A stretch of DNA of 64,000 nt from Crotalaria pallida (GCA_037953625.1 CM075655.1:125371001-125435000); one strand, 5' to 3'. Shown: positions 1-11,703, counted from the first letter of the stretch. The notes: a model not told the origin generated them from the letters alone. Numbers and translations: made by a program.

Positions 1-1640
1 CAATTCTTCTCCTTCTGTCGCACGCCCGCCCAACCCACACCTCATGCCCCACGCCTTTCTAACTTTCTCCCTTTATTTGGTAATTGTTTACTGACTTTCT
101 CCCTTTATTCCTTTATTTTCGTTTTCCCTGTTTTCTTCTTCGTTAAGTTGGTATGATAATCTGATGAATGTTTGATTATGAGCTATGACCTTTATATATG
201 AAAAGATGAGTAGCTTTATAGAAATCATTTTAAGTTTTAACTTTTAAGAAAAAAAATGCATTCTCCGCTTTTCAATTTTCAGTGTTACTTTTTTTAGTGT
301 TCTTAAATCAGAACTCATTTACTTTGTCAGTATTTTTAAGTGTTACTTTGACTAAAGAGCACTTGCTTAGAAATTGATAATTAATTTTCATTATTTTTTT
401 TGTGAAGCATTATTATGTTAGTTTGAAATTAAAATTACACCGGATATCTTATCTTATTATGTTTTGAATTTGAAGTTTGAATATTGATGGATAAATTAAC
501 TTATATTACTTATTAGTATCAACGAATAATATCTTACCATATTTTGTTATTATGTTAAGTTTGAAATTATGAATATTGATTATTAATAGGTCATAAGTCA
601 TTACAATATAGATGTAATTTTTTTTAGGTAAACTCGTACGAGTTTGCGAAACGAGTTTACGACTCGAGTTTAAATAGACAAAACGAGTCTACGTAGACTC
701 TCGAATTTGACAACCATGATTAAAAATAAAAAATTAAGTAATTAATATTTTTCTTATATTTGAAACCAATACCGCAATAGTACTCCGTGTTCAAAGGAAT
801 TAATTTAATGTCCATATGAGATCGTTATACCCCTACTTAATTAATTTTTTTTCGAGGAATTATTTTTTAATGTAAAATTTTATTGCTTTTTTAGTAAAAC
901 AATTTTATTTTCTCATTTCTTTTTTTATTTTCTCCATCTTTATACAATTCAAGCAAAAAAAATCTTAAAAATATAGTTTTAGAATGGATTTAGTTCGGTT
1001 CAAAAAGGAATGAATTAAGTTTAAGAATTAAGTTTAAGTAAAAAAACATTAAAAAAATATACTATTTAACGTTTTCAAAATTCAAAAAATATAATCAGCC
1101 ATGGATCCATCATGATTTGCGACCTAAAATCCACTCGAAAAATAACAATTAAACCTTTTTCTACTACTGATAAGGTCGGGTGCTTAGATCAATTAATGCT
1201 ATAATTTTTACTCTGCCAAATTTTCTATAATAGTAGTAGCTGCTATCTTAACATTTTTTCCCATATATACATTCATAATCTTAGGAGTCTAATCACTAAT
1301 GTGTCCACTGCAACATTGAGGTTCCTCTGAACACAAAGACCAAGTTAAATTTTAAGAAACCAAATCTGGCCCAATTTGCCTCGTGCTGGGAGGGTGTTCT
1401 TGTATGAACAACACCCCTAAGCGCGGTAAATCAAGACTAGAGTCATTTTAGAGACAGAAGACAAGTGCTGGAAACAAAGGCTACTTTCTATCTTAAAACC
1501 AAAGAACGGGAAAAACGAAAAATTATTTATAAGAAAAGTCGAAGCTATAGCTTTTACCATCACGTTTGGTTTTTTGGCTAAAAAGTCTATTTAAAAAAAT
1601 ATAAAAAATTCTCGCGACACCCTGGATTTTCTGGGCGGGC
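1..1640. other. AT-rich intergenic sequence, no gene seen
   Basis: No reading frame of recognisable protein and no exon-like segment is visible. The stretch is AT-rich with homopolymer runs. Around 628-712 there is a short cluster of related motifs (CGAGTTT, CGAGTCT) that looks like decayed repeat sequence. At 1391-1420 a small inverted repeat (GGGTGTT ... AACACCC) could form a hairpin, but nothing else supports an RNA gene. Confidence 0.6.
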
Positions 1641-1943
1641 ATAATGGCATACAAAACCAGAAACATAAGTTGAGACACAATTCACTGAAAGGAATCATAA
1701 AATTTACAGTTAACAATGCCTTGCAGTACAGATATGATGTGCTGAAGCTGAACTACCCAACTGAATTCCTACATAGGCAAACAAACTCCTCAAAAGACTT
1801 TGATGCCTCAATAGCCAAAACAAGGATGCTAACAGAATTAGCCAACCTTGTTACTAGCATGAATGAGAACAAGGTAAAGCTTTTGACATTGGTAGTCTTC
1901 CTGCGTAAGATCCCGTCAGAACTGCATAGCCTAGTTGGATGAT

Positions 1944-4357
1944 TCATGGCTGCCAATATAGAAGAAACATTCATGAGCAAGATACATATGCTAGTGCATG
2001 TCACGCATACTAGAACAAGGATGTGTTTAGTCCAAATGTACAAGGTTCTATTTTCATCCAGTCATTAAATGAATGTACCAAAGATGAAAACATGACCGAT
2101 ATGGTATTGAGGTTTCGTAGAAAATATTTGATAAAAGAGGCAGACTTGGGACCAAAGATTTTTACCAGTTTTTATCTTAAAAAAAAAAAAATGAATTCCT
2201 AACATTTAATGAGAATTTATCAATATATGCCTCAGAAGGAAGCGATCTATTCATGTTCAAAATAAATATCATATTGATTTTCTTAAGAAGATATCCAAAC
2301 AGTTTTCAATCTCAAGGTTACAGATATGTAATCAATATTAGCCTTGTGATGTTCATTTCTGCAAGAATTAAATTGCAGCTGTAAAGGGGGACCATCTCCT
2401 TTCTTATCGGTGGGTCCTGACATGCAAGGGTCCAGGTGAGGTCCCGTATAGCCGAGCTGGATATTTGATCTCACATTCTCACAAGATGTGACTACATGCA
2501 ATAGTAAGTAGAACCAACTATCAAGCAAGGTAGATGGCTTCTCATTCACGCCACAAAATTTGAAGCACTGAATGACAACTTGCTTCAAATTCCGTCAACA
2601 GGTAGATAATCATAAAGTAATTCAACAATGTCATGGCATTTCAATATGAATTCCAATATGGCAATCACAACTATCTAAGCCATTTGAACAAGGTTACTGT
2701 ATACACAGAATTAAAAATGATGGATTCAGGACCACTAATCAGAAAAGATCAGCATTCTTAGGAAAATAAGATTTTATTAATAAGGTTAAGATAATTAGGA
2801 TTGCATGCAATTAGGGAACGCATGTTGAAATGCCATGTGATTGTTTAATTACTTGATCATTATCTATAGACAGAAACAAATTTCAGTTTTAAAGTATTTA
2901 CGGCAACCCATTTATGTGAAATATGCCTTTATCAAATCGAAGTTCCAAAATTGCCAAAAAAAAAAAAGCTCTTCCTAAGAACACTAACCTGATTATTCGA
3001 TGGTTGTTCATGTATTCTGTTAGGATTCATGTTCAAGTCAAACATTTCAGTCTCTATCTTGGCATGACCATCAGCTTCTGGTTCTGGAGTTGGGAGCAAA
3101 GGCAACCTGTGATTTTGTTGCTTCTCTCCCATCTTTAGTCTAGGAAGTGGATTTTGTCCTCTTTTAGACTCACCAGGTTCCGCAGGCTGCGAAGGTGGGT
3201 TTTCTGCATGGCTAGGTTTATCTCCAGGAAACTACGAAACAAGGGAGATATTTTACACAAGGGAGCCTAAAGGCATCGAGATCATAAATTAAGAGCCATT
3301 AATGTCAGAAAGAAAAGGCACACCTCAACTCTTTGCCTAAAGAGAAGATATCTTCCATGCGTTCTTTTACCTCCAACATGAACTAACATATCACACTGCA
3401 GACAGAGGGAACTTCCATCTGTCTCGCAATAGAAGAAAGCTACATCCACATCGAAAGGGCAAACACATTATAAGCAAAATGCATATATGAGGAACGAGAT
3501 AAAGATAGAGAAAATAAAATGCCTACCAGGTGCATTCTCACATATGTCACAGCGAGGCACGTCACTTGGACTTGCAAGACCAACCCTTACATGCCGGCTA
3601 GCTAGCTTATTACACATGTGAACCTATCGCCCAAAATGTTTAAACTTAGAGCCATTGCTTGAAAGATGTTAAGCATGAATATGATAATCAAGACCACATT
3701 AAAGTAAAACAGTACTTAGATTTCACAATTAACACAATTCCAGAAAAGATCATCAAATCGGATCAAAGAGTCCAAGTATATAGATAATTTTTTTAAGGCA
3801 ATTTTGAAGGGGAGAGGGGAGAGAGTGCACTTCCCGGGTTTGAACCGGGATGGTCTACCTTATGTCCCACAGTTTAACCAACTAAGCTGACTCCACGAGA
3901 CAGCAAAGTATACTTATGAAGCTAAAATAAAGCTGAGAGTCAAATTGCAAGTTCTACATTATTGCAAACAGTAAACTACTCATTTCCTCTATCAACATTC
4001 AATAGACTTCTCCATGTTTTGTTCATGATTTCTATATAGCTCTACGTAACGGATGAAACATCTTGATTGAGACACATTTTCAGAAGTATCAGATTATAAT
4101 TTACAACAGGGGGAACACCAAGACATCATTCTGAACATGAATCAAAACCAAAGTACATAAAAAAAAAAAAAAAAATTAGCAAAGTAGATCAGATTAAAAC
4201 AAAAATAATAAAAAGTGAGTAAATTCTATGATACTAACTAAAACCGAGAAATGACAGAAACAACCTTCTCGTCACAGGCACGGCAGAGTGCGGCTTCATC
4301 GGCGGCGCAGAAAACAATAGCGGCCGCGCTCTCACAAGCATCACAAAGCGTTCGCAT
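1944..4357 (-). CDS. BBX19: Double B-box zinc-finger protein, BBX18/BBX19-like
   Basis: Spliced CDS on the minus strand: 4357-4265, 3623-3527, 3439-3324, 3231-2989 and probably 1949-1944, all with GT-AG borders and consistent phase. The predicted product is 184 aa, close to Arabidopsis BBX18/BBX19. Two tandem B-boxes are present: box 1 has C5, C8, C17, D20, C25, C28, H33 and H42; box 2 has C56, C59, C68, D71, C76, C79, H84 and H91. The stretch VHVGGKRTHGR follows. There is no CCT domain, as expected for this two-B-box subgroup. The C-terminal part holds a conserved EMFDLNMNPNRIHEQ-type motif (DLN core). Family members are nuclear transcriptional cofactors in light, flowering and thermomorphogenesis responses; that role is inferred from family knowledge. 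The first four exons are firm. The last exon is not: it is the best acceptor I found (TATTGGCAG), adds one residue (Pro) and then TGA. Reading through intron 4 instead would end at 2932. Confidence 0.85.
3800..3903 (-). repeat. tRNA-derived SINE-like fragment in BBX19 intron 1
   Basis: Read on the minus strand, the segment has an A-box-like TTAGTTGGTTAAAC and a B-box-like CGGTTCAAACCCGGG spaced as in a tRNA, followed by a purine/pyrimidine-biased tail. The tRNA cloverleaf is not complete, so a SINE head is more likely than a functional tRNA gene. It lies inside intron 1 of the BBX gene, in the same transcriptional sense. Target-site duplication is not clear. Confidence 0.5.
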
Positions 4358-4700
4358 AATTGAGCTCTCTTCTTCACTTTCATTGCTTCAGCTAAGAAAT
4401 ACAAATAGAGTTAAAGTCAGACACACACATGCAGAAGAGAAGAAACGCCTGAATAAGAAACATAAAAAAGAAAAAAGGGCAGCAGAACAAGACAGAAATT
4501 CACCGAATCCATGATGGTGTATGATAGTTTTTGTTTTTCTCTTTATGTTGGTGTGTGTTTCTATTGCTCTATGTAGGTTGATGTGATAACTGGTTAATGA
4601 TGAAGATGATGAAGAGGATAAAAGAGAGAGAGAGAGGATTTAGAAAGGGTGAGAGGGTTGGGGGGGCCTAGTTGGGGGTTGGAGTTGATTCCAGAAAGAA
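4358..4700 (-). promoter_or_regulatory. Leader / proximal upstream region of the BBX19-like gene
   Basis: This is the sequence immediately upstream of the minus-strand start codon. An upstream ATG lies at 4383-4381, 26 bases before the main ATG and in another frame. Its frame stays open through coding exon 1, so it would overlap the main CDS. Further upstream is a GA/CT-rich tract (about 4620-4640 on the plus strand), common in plant 5' leaders. I cannot place the transcription start or a TATA box with confidence. Confidence 0.35.
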
Positions 4701-6000
4701 GAGAAGAAAATGAGTCATAGAGAGGAAGACACATTAAAAAAAAGGAGTGTTTGTTTGTCAACTGAGGATGTTGGGCTGAAAGAGGGCTTACTCGGTGGCC
4801 ACATGTTGAAAGCCAATGGTGGGGTTGACAACAACTCATGCTTCATTCTCACCCACCACTTCATATTATGGGACCCACCCTCTTATAATGTTCACCCCTT
4901 CTTGTTTCCTTCCTGCACCTCCTGTCATTGCTCTCCTCATATTTTATGTTCTTTCCCCTCTCAACACTTTTAAAAATAAATAAATAAAATTCAATATTGT
5001 TTATTAAGAAAGCTATTTAATTTCATTTGTATATTAAAATTATAAATATTTAATATTTTTTAATTATATTTATAATTATTATTAAAATTTTAAAAAGTGT
5101 TGAGTAAATAAATATTTTTATGAAAATAAGTAATTAATTATTAAAAAATAATATTATATTTAAAGACAACAGGAGTATTTTCTTCGGTTTAAAATATAAG
5201 AAAAAAAACTAATTTTTATTTATCAAATGAGTTATTTAATCATTTTTAATTTATGAAAAAATAGAGGTATTTTAAAAAAAAATATTATTATGAATGAACG
5301 AAAATTAAATAAAATAACTATTTTCTACTAATGTTTTTAGAAATTGGGATCATGAATTAAACAAAATTTAAAAATATTAGTCATATTTTATATTTAAAAA
5401 AATATGTTATTTTTCTTTTATATTTGAAAAAAAAAGTATAAATTAGTAAAAAATATTGAAAATGAAAAATTTATATTTATTTTTTTTAGTCCATCTCAAT
5501 ACTGTATTATTGTAATACATACATACTGCTACAGAACAAAGTGTGGGACGACGAATATTGGATTGGCTTAGTGTTGTTTCTTGCCCTCCTATTTCCACCC
5601 CACAACCAAAGAAAGGAATCTCCCACTCAAATCAAATCGCATCACCTGCTTCAATTAATTTCCATTCACTATACCTCTGTACGGTTTCATTCTTTTGCCG
5701 AGGGGAGTACCAAGATATATACTCCCTCCTAGCTAATTTTCGGATTTTTATTTTGTTTTTATCAAATATCAATTTTTAATAATAATTATTTTTTTTTACA
5801 AATACTTCTATTTTATTAACTTTTTTAAATTTTCAATATTATTAATAAAAGTAGTTTTGAAAATACTTATTCAATATTCATATTTCCTTACAAAGTCATT
5901 TTCAATATCATTAACCAGATACTAAATTAATCAACTATTTTAATGAACGTCAAATCTATCAAAAGAATTTTACATATAGTCCAACTTTTTTTTTATGAAC
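4701..6000. other. AT-rich intergenic DNA with decayed MITE sequence
   Basis: No gene is seen. The segment around 5175-5480 (TTTAAAATATAAGAAAAAAA and following) resembles the sequence at 22140 and 34060, so it is probably a decayed MITE copy. Near 5724 there is a CTCCCTCCTAG start resembling a Stowaway terminus without a clear partner end. Confidence 0.4.
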
Positions 6001-6008
6001 GTCAAATC

Positions 6009-6297
6009 TAGAGGTGGCAATTCGAGCTACCGGCCGAGTTCGGGTCGGCCCGCTTGGCTTGAGCCGGGCTAAAAAATCCGGATAAAATTCGGACTAAAAA
6101 CCATCTTATTAAACAGAGAGCAGGTCATCCTTTTACACTAAATCGGGCTTTTATTAAGCGGGCCGCCCGTATGTTTGACGGGTTCGGGCTATAAAAGCCC
6201 GGGATCTATTCGAGCTACGTTTTAAGAGTCTAAGCCTATTTTAAAATCGAGCTTATTCAGGCAAGCTCGGTCGGGTCGGGTTTTTTAGCCGGCTCTA
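6009..6297. mobile_element. hAT-type MITE
   Basis: The terminal inverted repeats are TAGAGGTGGC at the left and GCCGGCTCTA at the right. They are flanked by an exact 8-bp direct repeat, GTCAAATC, at 6001-6008 and 6298-6305. The interior is GC-rich relative to its surroundings and contains inverted CGGGTCGG-type motifs. About 289 bp with no coding capacity, so non-autonomous. The 8-bp target duplication and TAGRGGTGGC-type end are typical of plant hAT MITEs. Confidence 0.75.
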
Positions 6298-6639
6298 GTC
6301 AAATCTATCAAAATGATGTTATATACAAGGACTAAGGAATACAAATTTCAATATCCAACACTAGTAAGTTATTTGTATAAGATCAGACAACGTAAAAATT
6401 GCATATCAAATTCCGAAATAAATTTATTAAGGTTTTTTTAAACCTTGGTCTAAACACCTCAAAATAGATAAATTTTGTAGGGAATGATTTATCTAATAAA
6501 TGATAAAATTTATTCTTTTATTTTTTTTTTAAAAAAAACTTATTTGGTTTATGATGTTTATTCTCGATCATAAAAATTAAGGTTAAGAAAAGCTATTTAT
6601 TAATTAAATAATAACGATTTCAACATTTACAATATTATA

Positions 6640-6830
6640 TTTAAGGGTATTATTAACTAGTGCTTTAAGGAAATTGATTAAGGAATGTATTAAAGAAATA
6701 TTTGCATTGAAAACTTAAGTTCATTAGTTTTTGAAATTTTAAATTCAACATTTTTTAAGATAAAATTATTCTTTTATTTCCTTAATTAATGTCCTAAGAA
6801 TATTTTTTAGCATTTTTCCATAATTAACAT
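6640..6830. mobile_element. MITE copy of a repeated local family (decayed)
   Basis: Ends resemble AAGGGTATTATTAACTAGTG and ACTTAAGG/CCTTAATTAATGTCC motifs shared with segments near 17953, 18180, 37615 and 39775 in this window. The family theme is an inverted pair of 'gctaacaagtgcccttag'-like ends around an AT-rich core. Boundaries are approximate. Confidence 0.35.
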
Positions 6831-7140
6831 TAATGTAAAGTGTTGTATAAGTAAAATGTATGAAGAAACCCTAAGTTGTTAATTAACTGAAAATTCGTGG
6901 TTCACATGATGCACTACACAATATCGACACATGTCTTTAGAGTTTGGATTTATTAAAGGAAAAAAAAAAAAAGAAAGAAAGAAAAAGGACTGATTGGAGT
7001 TGCTTACCTTCCAACTTCCTTTCGAGAGAGACGCATGCATAATAATGACAAGATTTCTCCGGCTATCCTGTGGTGAAAGTGAGATAGGCTAAATTAAATT
7101 TTATTTGGATAAATTTAGGTGGGCTGTTTTGAAATGTGTT

Positions 7141-7297
7141 TTTTTTTTTTTTTAAGGTATCCATCCGTGTAATTGGGTGACTAATACTTTGGACATTGTC
7201 GAATCCTTTCGGGGGCTAGTCTCCCAACAGTGCCTCTTACATTCGCAAGAGCCGGGAATCGAATTCTCAACCACTTGCTTAAGTAGCAACAAAAATA
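7141..7297 (-). mobile_element. tRNA-derived SINE, minus orientation, with TSD
   Basis: An exact 16-bp target-site duplication, TGTTTTGAAATGTGTT, flanks it at 7125-7140 and 7298-7313. The T-run at the left end is the poly(A) tail of a minus-strand insertion. The reverse strand carries a B-box-like AATTCGATTCCCGG near its 5' end. About 157 bp and non-coding. Confidence 0.8.
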
Positions 7298-7834
7298 TGT
7301 TTTGAAATGTGTTAAGGTCTTTTGTTGTCCTGAACCTTACCACATTACCTGTTTATAAAATCATTAAAATTGGTACTGTAGTATGTACAAAAATCATCAT
7401 TCAATTGCACACATCTCTTATCACAAAATAACCAAAGCTGGAAGCACACTGCATTTCAACAAAGTTCTCCAACATGGAAATAAAAAAAAAAAAAGTCTGC
7501 TTATTAGCTTCAGCTTTTACGATACGGAATAAAAAGTTAAAATATGATTAATATGTATTAAAAAATTAAATCTATCGGTTCATATTTATAAATTTGTCTT
7601 TTTCTAACACAAATTTTTTTTTCTCAAGATTCATATCCTCAATATGAAAAGCTAAAGTTAAGAAAATTCATAAAAAAAAGTATTTTAATCATATAAACTT
7701 AGAAACTAATTTATCTAAAAAAAATAATGATAGTATAGGTATCGCTTAGATAACTCACCGGATTCTAAAAATCAATATTCTTGGTAAAGATGTTCAAAAG
7801 AATTAGATAAACGAATCGAATCTATAAATCGAAC

Positions 7835-8112
7835 TGAACCAAATCATTTAAAAACCATTCTACACAAACCGGTTCAAAATTAGAACCATTCTAAAGAGTT
7901 TGGTTCAGGTTCAAAACCAATTTTAAACTGGATGGTTCTCTTTTAGAATCGATTTTGGTTTAATCCTTTTTTTTTTAAATCAGTTCCTATTAAAAGTCAA
8001 ATTAAACCAGTTTGAATGTTAACCAATTCTAAAATTGGTTGTAAGCTTGAACCGGTTCTAATTTGATTTTTAACATTTTAAATGATTTAGTTAAAAAACT
8101 AAACTATATTAC
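7835..8112. repeat. Foldback element with AACCGGTTC-rich arms
   Basis: The arms near 7838-7880 (AACCAAATCATTTAAAAA, AACCGGTTC) are mirrored by the inverted arms near 8050-8100 (GAACCGGTTC, TTTAAATGATTTAGTT). There is no coding capacity. It resembles the CCGGTTTTGAAAACC class seen at 31966-32562, but is more decayed and I find no clear target duplication. Confidence 0.4.
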
Positions 8113-8245
8113 ATGGTTCAATTTAATTTGGTTAAATTTTTCCCAAAAACAACCATCAACGGCCTTAGTTCTAGGAATGTTAGCATAATCAACAAAGCAA
8201 AATCACACTACAATACCAATGCAAAATCACACAACAATACCAAGG

Positions 8246-8430
8246 TGGGTTGGTCAAATGATTGCTCACTTGATCCCTTAACCAACTGGTATTAAGTTCG
8301 AGCCTTGGGTATGGAGCAATTTCCGTTGGGAGACTCCTACCGCTTAGTGCGAGCTCAGTTGGGTCAGACCGGTTGAGTCATATTCTGGGTAAACCAAATC
8401 CAGATACCGGTTGGTGTACACCAAAATATA
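8246..8430 (+). mobile_element. tRNA-derived SINE, plus orientation
   Basis: The head has an A-box-like TTGGTCAAATGATTG and a B-box-like AAGTTCGAGCC, followed by a GTTGGGAGACTCCTACC-type body that is shared in character with the SINE at 41173-41350 (GTTGGGAGAC). Flanks carry an imperfect repeat (ATCACACAACAAT / ATCACACTACAAT), a plausible target duplication. Confidence 0.65.
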
Positions 8431-9842
8431 TCACACTACAATGACTTTTAAATAAGATAAGAAACTCCGTTTTCTTCTGTATCTATTTAAATGCATAATA
8501 TTACAATATGGCTCTCTCTAAAACGCCGAGTGAAAAGTATTATTTCCATAAATAATTTTCTCTCATTTCTAACTACTTTTTTTTGCTATTAATTTACGAA
8601 TGCATTTGGTAACCTAGCTTGTGCCTTCGCCAGCTCAACTTTGTGAAGCATTAATTCAGTTTTGGTAAAGCTGCATATTTCATCTCTCATGGCCTCACGA
8701 GCAAAAAAGATAAAGACAAATCCACTAGTGGATATTAATATAGTAGTACAACAATTCCAAAAAAGTAAATCTCACAGTTTCTTAATATTTTAAATACCAC
8801 ATGATACAGGTTATTATTGAGCTTTCTTTTTTGGGGCCCACCCTTCCGTTTACACTTTACAGACCAAGACTTCCGGATCACAAGCATGCTTTTGGATAGA
8901 TTTGAACATAAATTAATAGTACTATTAATCTAATCTTCTTATTATATCCCCCAACCTATATCACCTTTTATCTTTTTTTTTTCAAAATCTGCAGAGAAAC
9001 TGCAAAAGTTGCTTGTGAATAAGGAAATGCAGTTTTGTTATTGGCCACGAGGCAAAAAGGAGTTTATGCTCACACTACCGGAACTACCGGCTAAGGTGCC
9101 AATCAATTCTGGCGCCAAAAATAACTATCTCTCTGACTACACTCTAATTCTCTATTAATCAACTAACTAACTTAATTAGTTACACTAAGTAATACAGAGT
9201 GGCAAGAGCTAAGTAAGTTCTTCTTCAATGCTTGGTTGCCTTGGCTGCTGCTGTGCACTAAGCTGCTTCTCATTTAACAGAGACTTCAGAATATCAATAA
9301 TCTCACCCCAAAATCACTTACCAAATGAAGTAAAAGGAGACATCAAACTTATGAGTCCCATGTTTTTATCAAAATGTTGTAGGAATAGTGTTTGTCATGA
9401 AAAAATTGTCTAGTACGCATAACAATCGTGATCCATGTGATCCATTAGCACAGTTAGTTATCCACATATATATCGTTATCAAAATTGAAAGCAGCTGGTA
9501 AATTATTTAGTGTTGCTTTATCCTCTAGCTAGCAACATCATTTTGATAATTTTTCCTAAGCACGAATTAAATAAATTAACACATTTGATATATAGGTTAA
9601 ATACATAAAAATAAACTACTCTTTTCATTTAGCATCTCGGAGAATTGTTACATAGATTATTGATTTAGAATCATTAAGAACCTGGAATGAGGTATGGTAT
9701 GGTTGTGCATGGGATTAATAGGCCGTAGTTCATTCATGAAGGTAGCAAATTGGTGAATGTCAGAAATTTCTTTTTTTATAAGACAATTTTATTTCAAAGA
9801 GAAAAACTAAGAGTATAAGAAATATTCCCGGCCCTTCCACAG
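8431..9842. other. Intergenic sequence, nothing recognised
   Basis: Low-complexity and AT-rich with a few short open frames that show no family resemblance. No exon, tRNA or delimited transposon was recognised. Confidence 0.5.
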
Positions 9843-10240
9843 ATGTTGGTAAATACTTAGGTTTTCCTATTCTTAAAGGTAGGGTGAAAAATGAAGATTA
9901 AAACTTTGCTTCTTGGAAGAGTAAGCTTTTGAACAAGCCGGATAGGGTGGCCTTGGACTTGGATAACTCGGTGCTTTAATTTACTCCACCACCAACTATT
10001 ATATGCAGGTCATGTGGGTGCCTTGAGGGATTTGTAATAAAATTGATGCTAAATACAATAAGGAATTTTATTTGGAGCAATAATAACTTAAGAGGTATGC
10101 ACCTTGTTAATTGGAAAGTGGTCAGTGGTCACTGATTCTAGACTTAGAAGCAGCGACCTTGGCTTGAGCAGTGCTAAAATGGCCAATACCTCTTTACTTG
10201 GCATATTATTGAATTGGGATATGCTTCATTCGGATTCATA
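9843..10240 (+). pseudogene. Relic of an L1-type LINE reverse transcriptase ORF
   Basis: Conceptual translation gives VGKYLGFPILKGRVKNED, then after a stop SWKSKLLNKPDRVAL, then MRNFIW-like NTIRNFIWSNN, RGMHLVNWKVV, and finally LGLSSAKMANTSLLG and WDMLHSDS. This order is characteristic of the region after the RT catalytic core in plant L1 elements (established family knowledge). Several stops and frame shifts interrupt it, and only a C-terminal fragment of ORF2 remains. It is a dead, 5'-truncated or internally decayed copy. Confidence 0.8.
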
Positions 10241-10545
10241 GAGTCATTTGCTATTCTGATTATACTATGCAATATCAACTATTATGAAGCTTGCTACTGA
10301 CTTTCACAAATATGTAACTATTAATCTATTGTTATCCTTGAGGTGAGTGTCCAAGACATCATGAACAAGGATTGGACTTTAAAGCTTTAGCGCACTTTTA
10401 GAGAAGGTAATTGATGCGCAGTCTTCCTTGCAAAAACTTAGCTTATTCGAATAACCGTGATCACCTCACCTTAGGGTTCTAAACACAACTTCATTTGGTC
10501 TCAACATGTTGTTTGATGATGTTATAGGAGTAACTTTTGTTAAAG

Positions 10546-10608
10546 AGTAGAATTTTGTTTCTTTTTATCAATAGTTCTGTACATTGATAAAAGAAACAAA
10601 ATTCTACT
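10546..10608. repeat. Short near-perfect hairpin
   Basis: AGTAGAATTTTGTTTCTTTT is mirrored by AAAAGAAACAAAATTCTACT with about 27 paired bases per arm and a loop of roughly 7 bases. It lies in non-coding sequence just after the LINE relic. It is shorter than a typical plant miRNA precursor, so I list it only as an inverted repeat. Confidence 0.6.
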
Positions 10609-10721
10609 ACATGAACAAGGATATCTTTAAAAAACTGAATCTTTACAAAAACAACTTCATTTAACTATTATAAGCCACTCGCTTATAATAGTCTACTACA
10701 TGTATTGTTTTTCGTTTGGGC

Positions 10722-11703
10722 TAGAGTGGGAAAAAAAAAAGTCAGTCCGAACAAGTCCTATAAATAATCATACTTATATTCTAAAAATATGAATAAATAA
10801 ATTTCAGAATTTTCTTATATTTTTTAATATAGTCCGAAACTCATTGAACTCCTGACCGACCCGTTAATGTTACCAAAATCTCAACCCCAATCTAATTAAA
10901 AAAAGGGATTTAGTTTATTGATCCGCCAATTAATTAGTTGATCCCTTGTTAATACGAAAAGTCAAAAATATCTTTATCAAAAAAAGATTTTTTACTAATT
11001 CTCTCGAGGGTCATTGAACTTGTAATTTTACAAAGCTCGTTGACCCTCAGCTAGCTAGCGAAAAAATGGATTTTTCATTAGCTCTCTTGAGGGTCAGCTA
11101 GCTTGTAATTTTACAAAGCTCGCTGACCCCCCAACTAGCTAGCTCTCTTAGGGATCAGCTAGCTTGTAAAAATTACAAGCTAGCTGATCCTCGAGAGAGC
11201 TAATAAAAAACCCTTTTTTGAAAGCTTCTCTTGGGGATCAGCTAGCTTGTAATTTTTACAGGCTCGCTAACCCCTGAGAGAGTTAGTGAAAAATCTTATT
11301 TTTAAAGCTAGCTGACCCCCGAAAGAGCTAGGTAGCTGGCGAGCTTTGTAAAATTACAAGTTAGCTGACCTCTGAAATAGCTAGTGAAAAATATTTTTTT
11401 TTTTCGCTAGCTAGCTGGGGGAGCAGCGAGTGTGTAAATTTACACAGCTCGCTGACCCCCGGCGAGCATTTTTTTTTTTTGCTTTTTCGACTTCTCGCTT
11501 AAACTCCAGCGAGTATGTTATAAACCCAGAAAAAAAAACGCAATTTTGGGTTTGGGCAAAAAAAGGGGGTCAAGTGATTAAATTGGGGTTAATAAACTAA
11601 AAAAAAGACAACTCGTTACCATATTTAACTAGGGGCTAGATGATTCTGACCGAATTTTATCCGGGCCTTTTTGGCTCGGTCCGATCCTGAATTGCCACCT
11701 ATA
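10722..11703. mobile_element. Probable hAT-type element interrupted by a foldback
   Basis: The left end TAGAGTGGG and right end AATTGCCACCTATA match the TAGAGGTGGCAATT type end seen at 6009. The outer flanks are GTTTGGGC (10714-10721) and TTTTGGGC (11704-11711), an 8-bp duplication with one mismatch. GTCAGTCCGAAC near the left end and CGGTCCGATCCTGA near the right are partly complementary. The interior is occupied by the palindromic foldback at 10909-11601. Confidence 0.5.
10909..11601. repeat. Palindrome-array foldback element (GCTAGC / TGTAATTTTACA)
   Basis: The outer inverted ends are TTTAGTTTATTGA and TTAATAAACTAAA. Between them are six related palindromic units, centred near 11027, 11111, 11171, 11254, 11348 and 11440. 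Each has a centre like TGTAATTTTACA or TGTAAAAATTACA flanked by GCTAGCTGACC-type arms. The units are separated by spacers resembling GAAAAATnnATTTTT. No protein is encoded. It sits inside a hAT-like element. I do not recognise a named family. Confidence 0.7.

Noticed and set aside
2283..2588. 101-codon minus-strand frame within BBX19 intron 4
   Set aside because: No protein resemblance and lies between a good donor at 2988 and the assigned acceptor; treated as intronic.
10909..11601. Possible CRISPR-like regular repeat array
   Set aside because: Repeats are long palindromes with related spacers, in a plant nuclear context enclosed by transposon ends; not a CRISPR.
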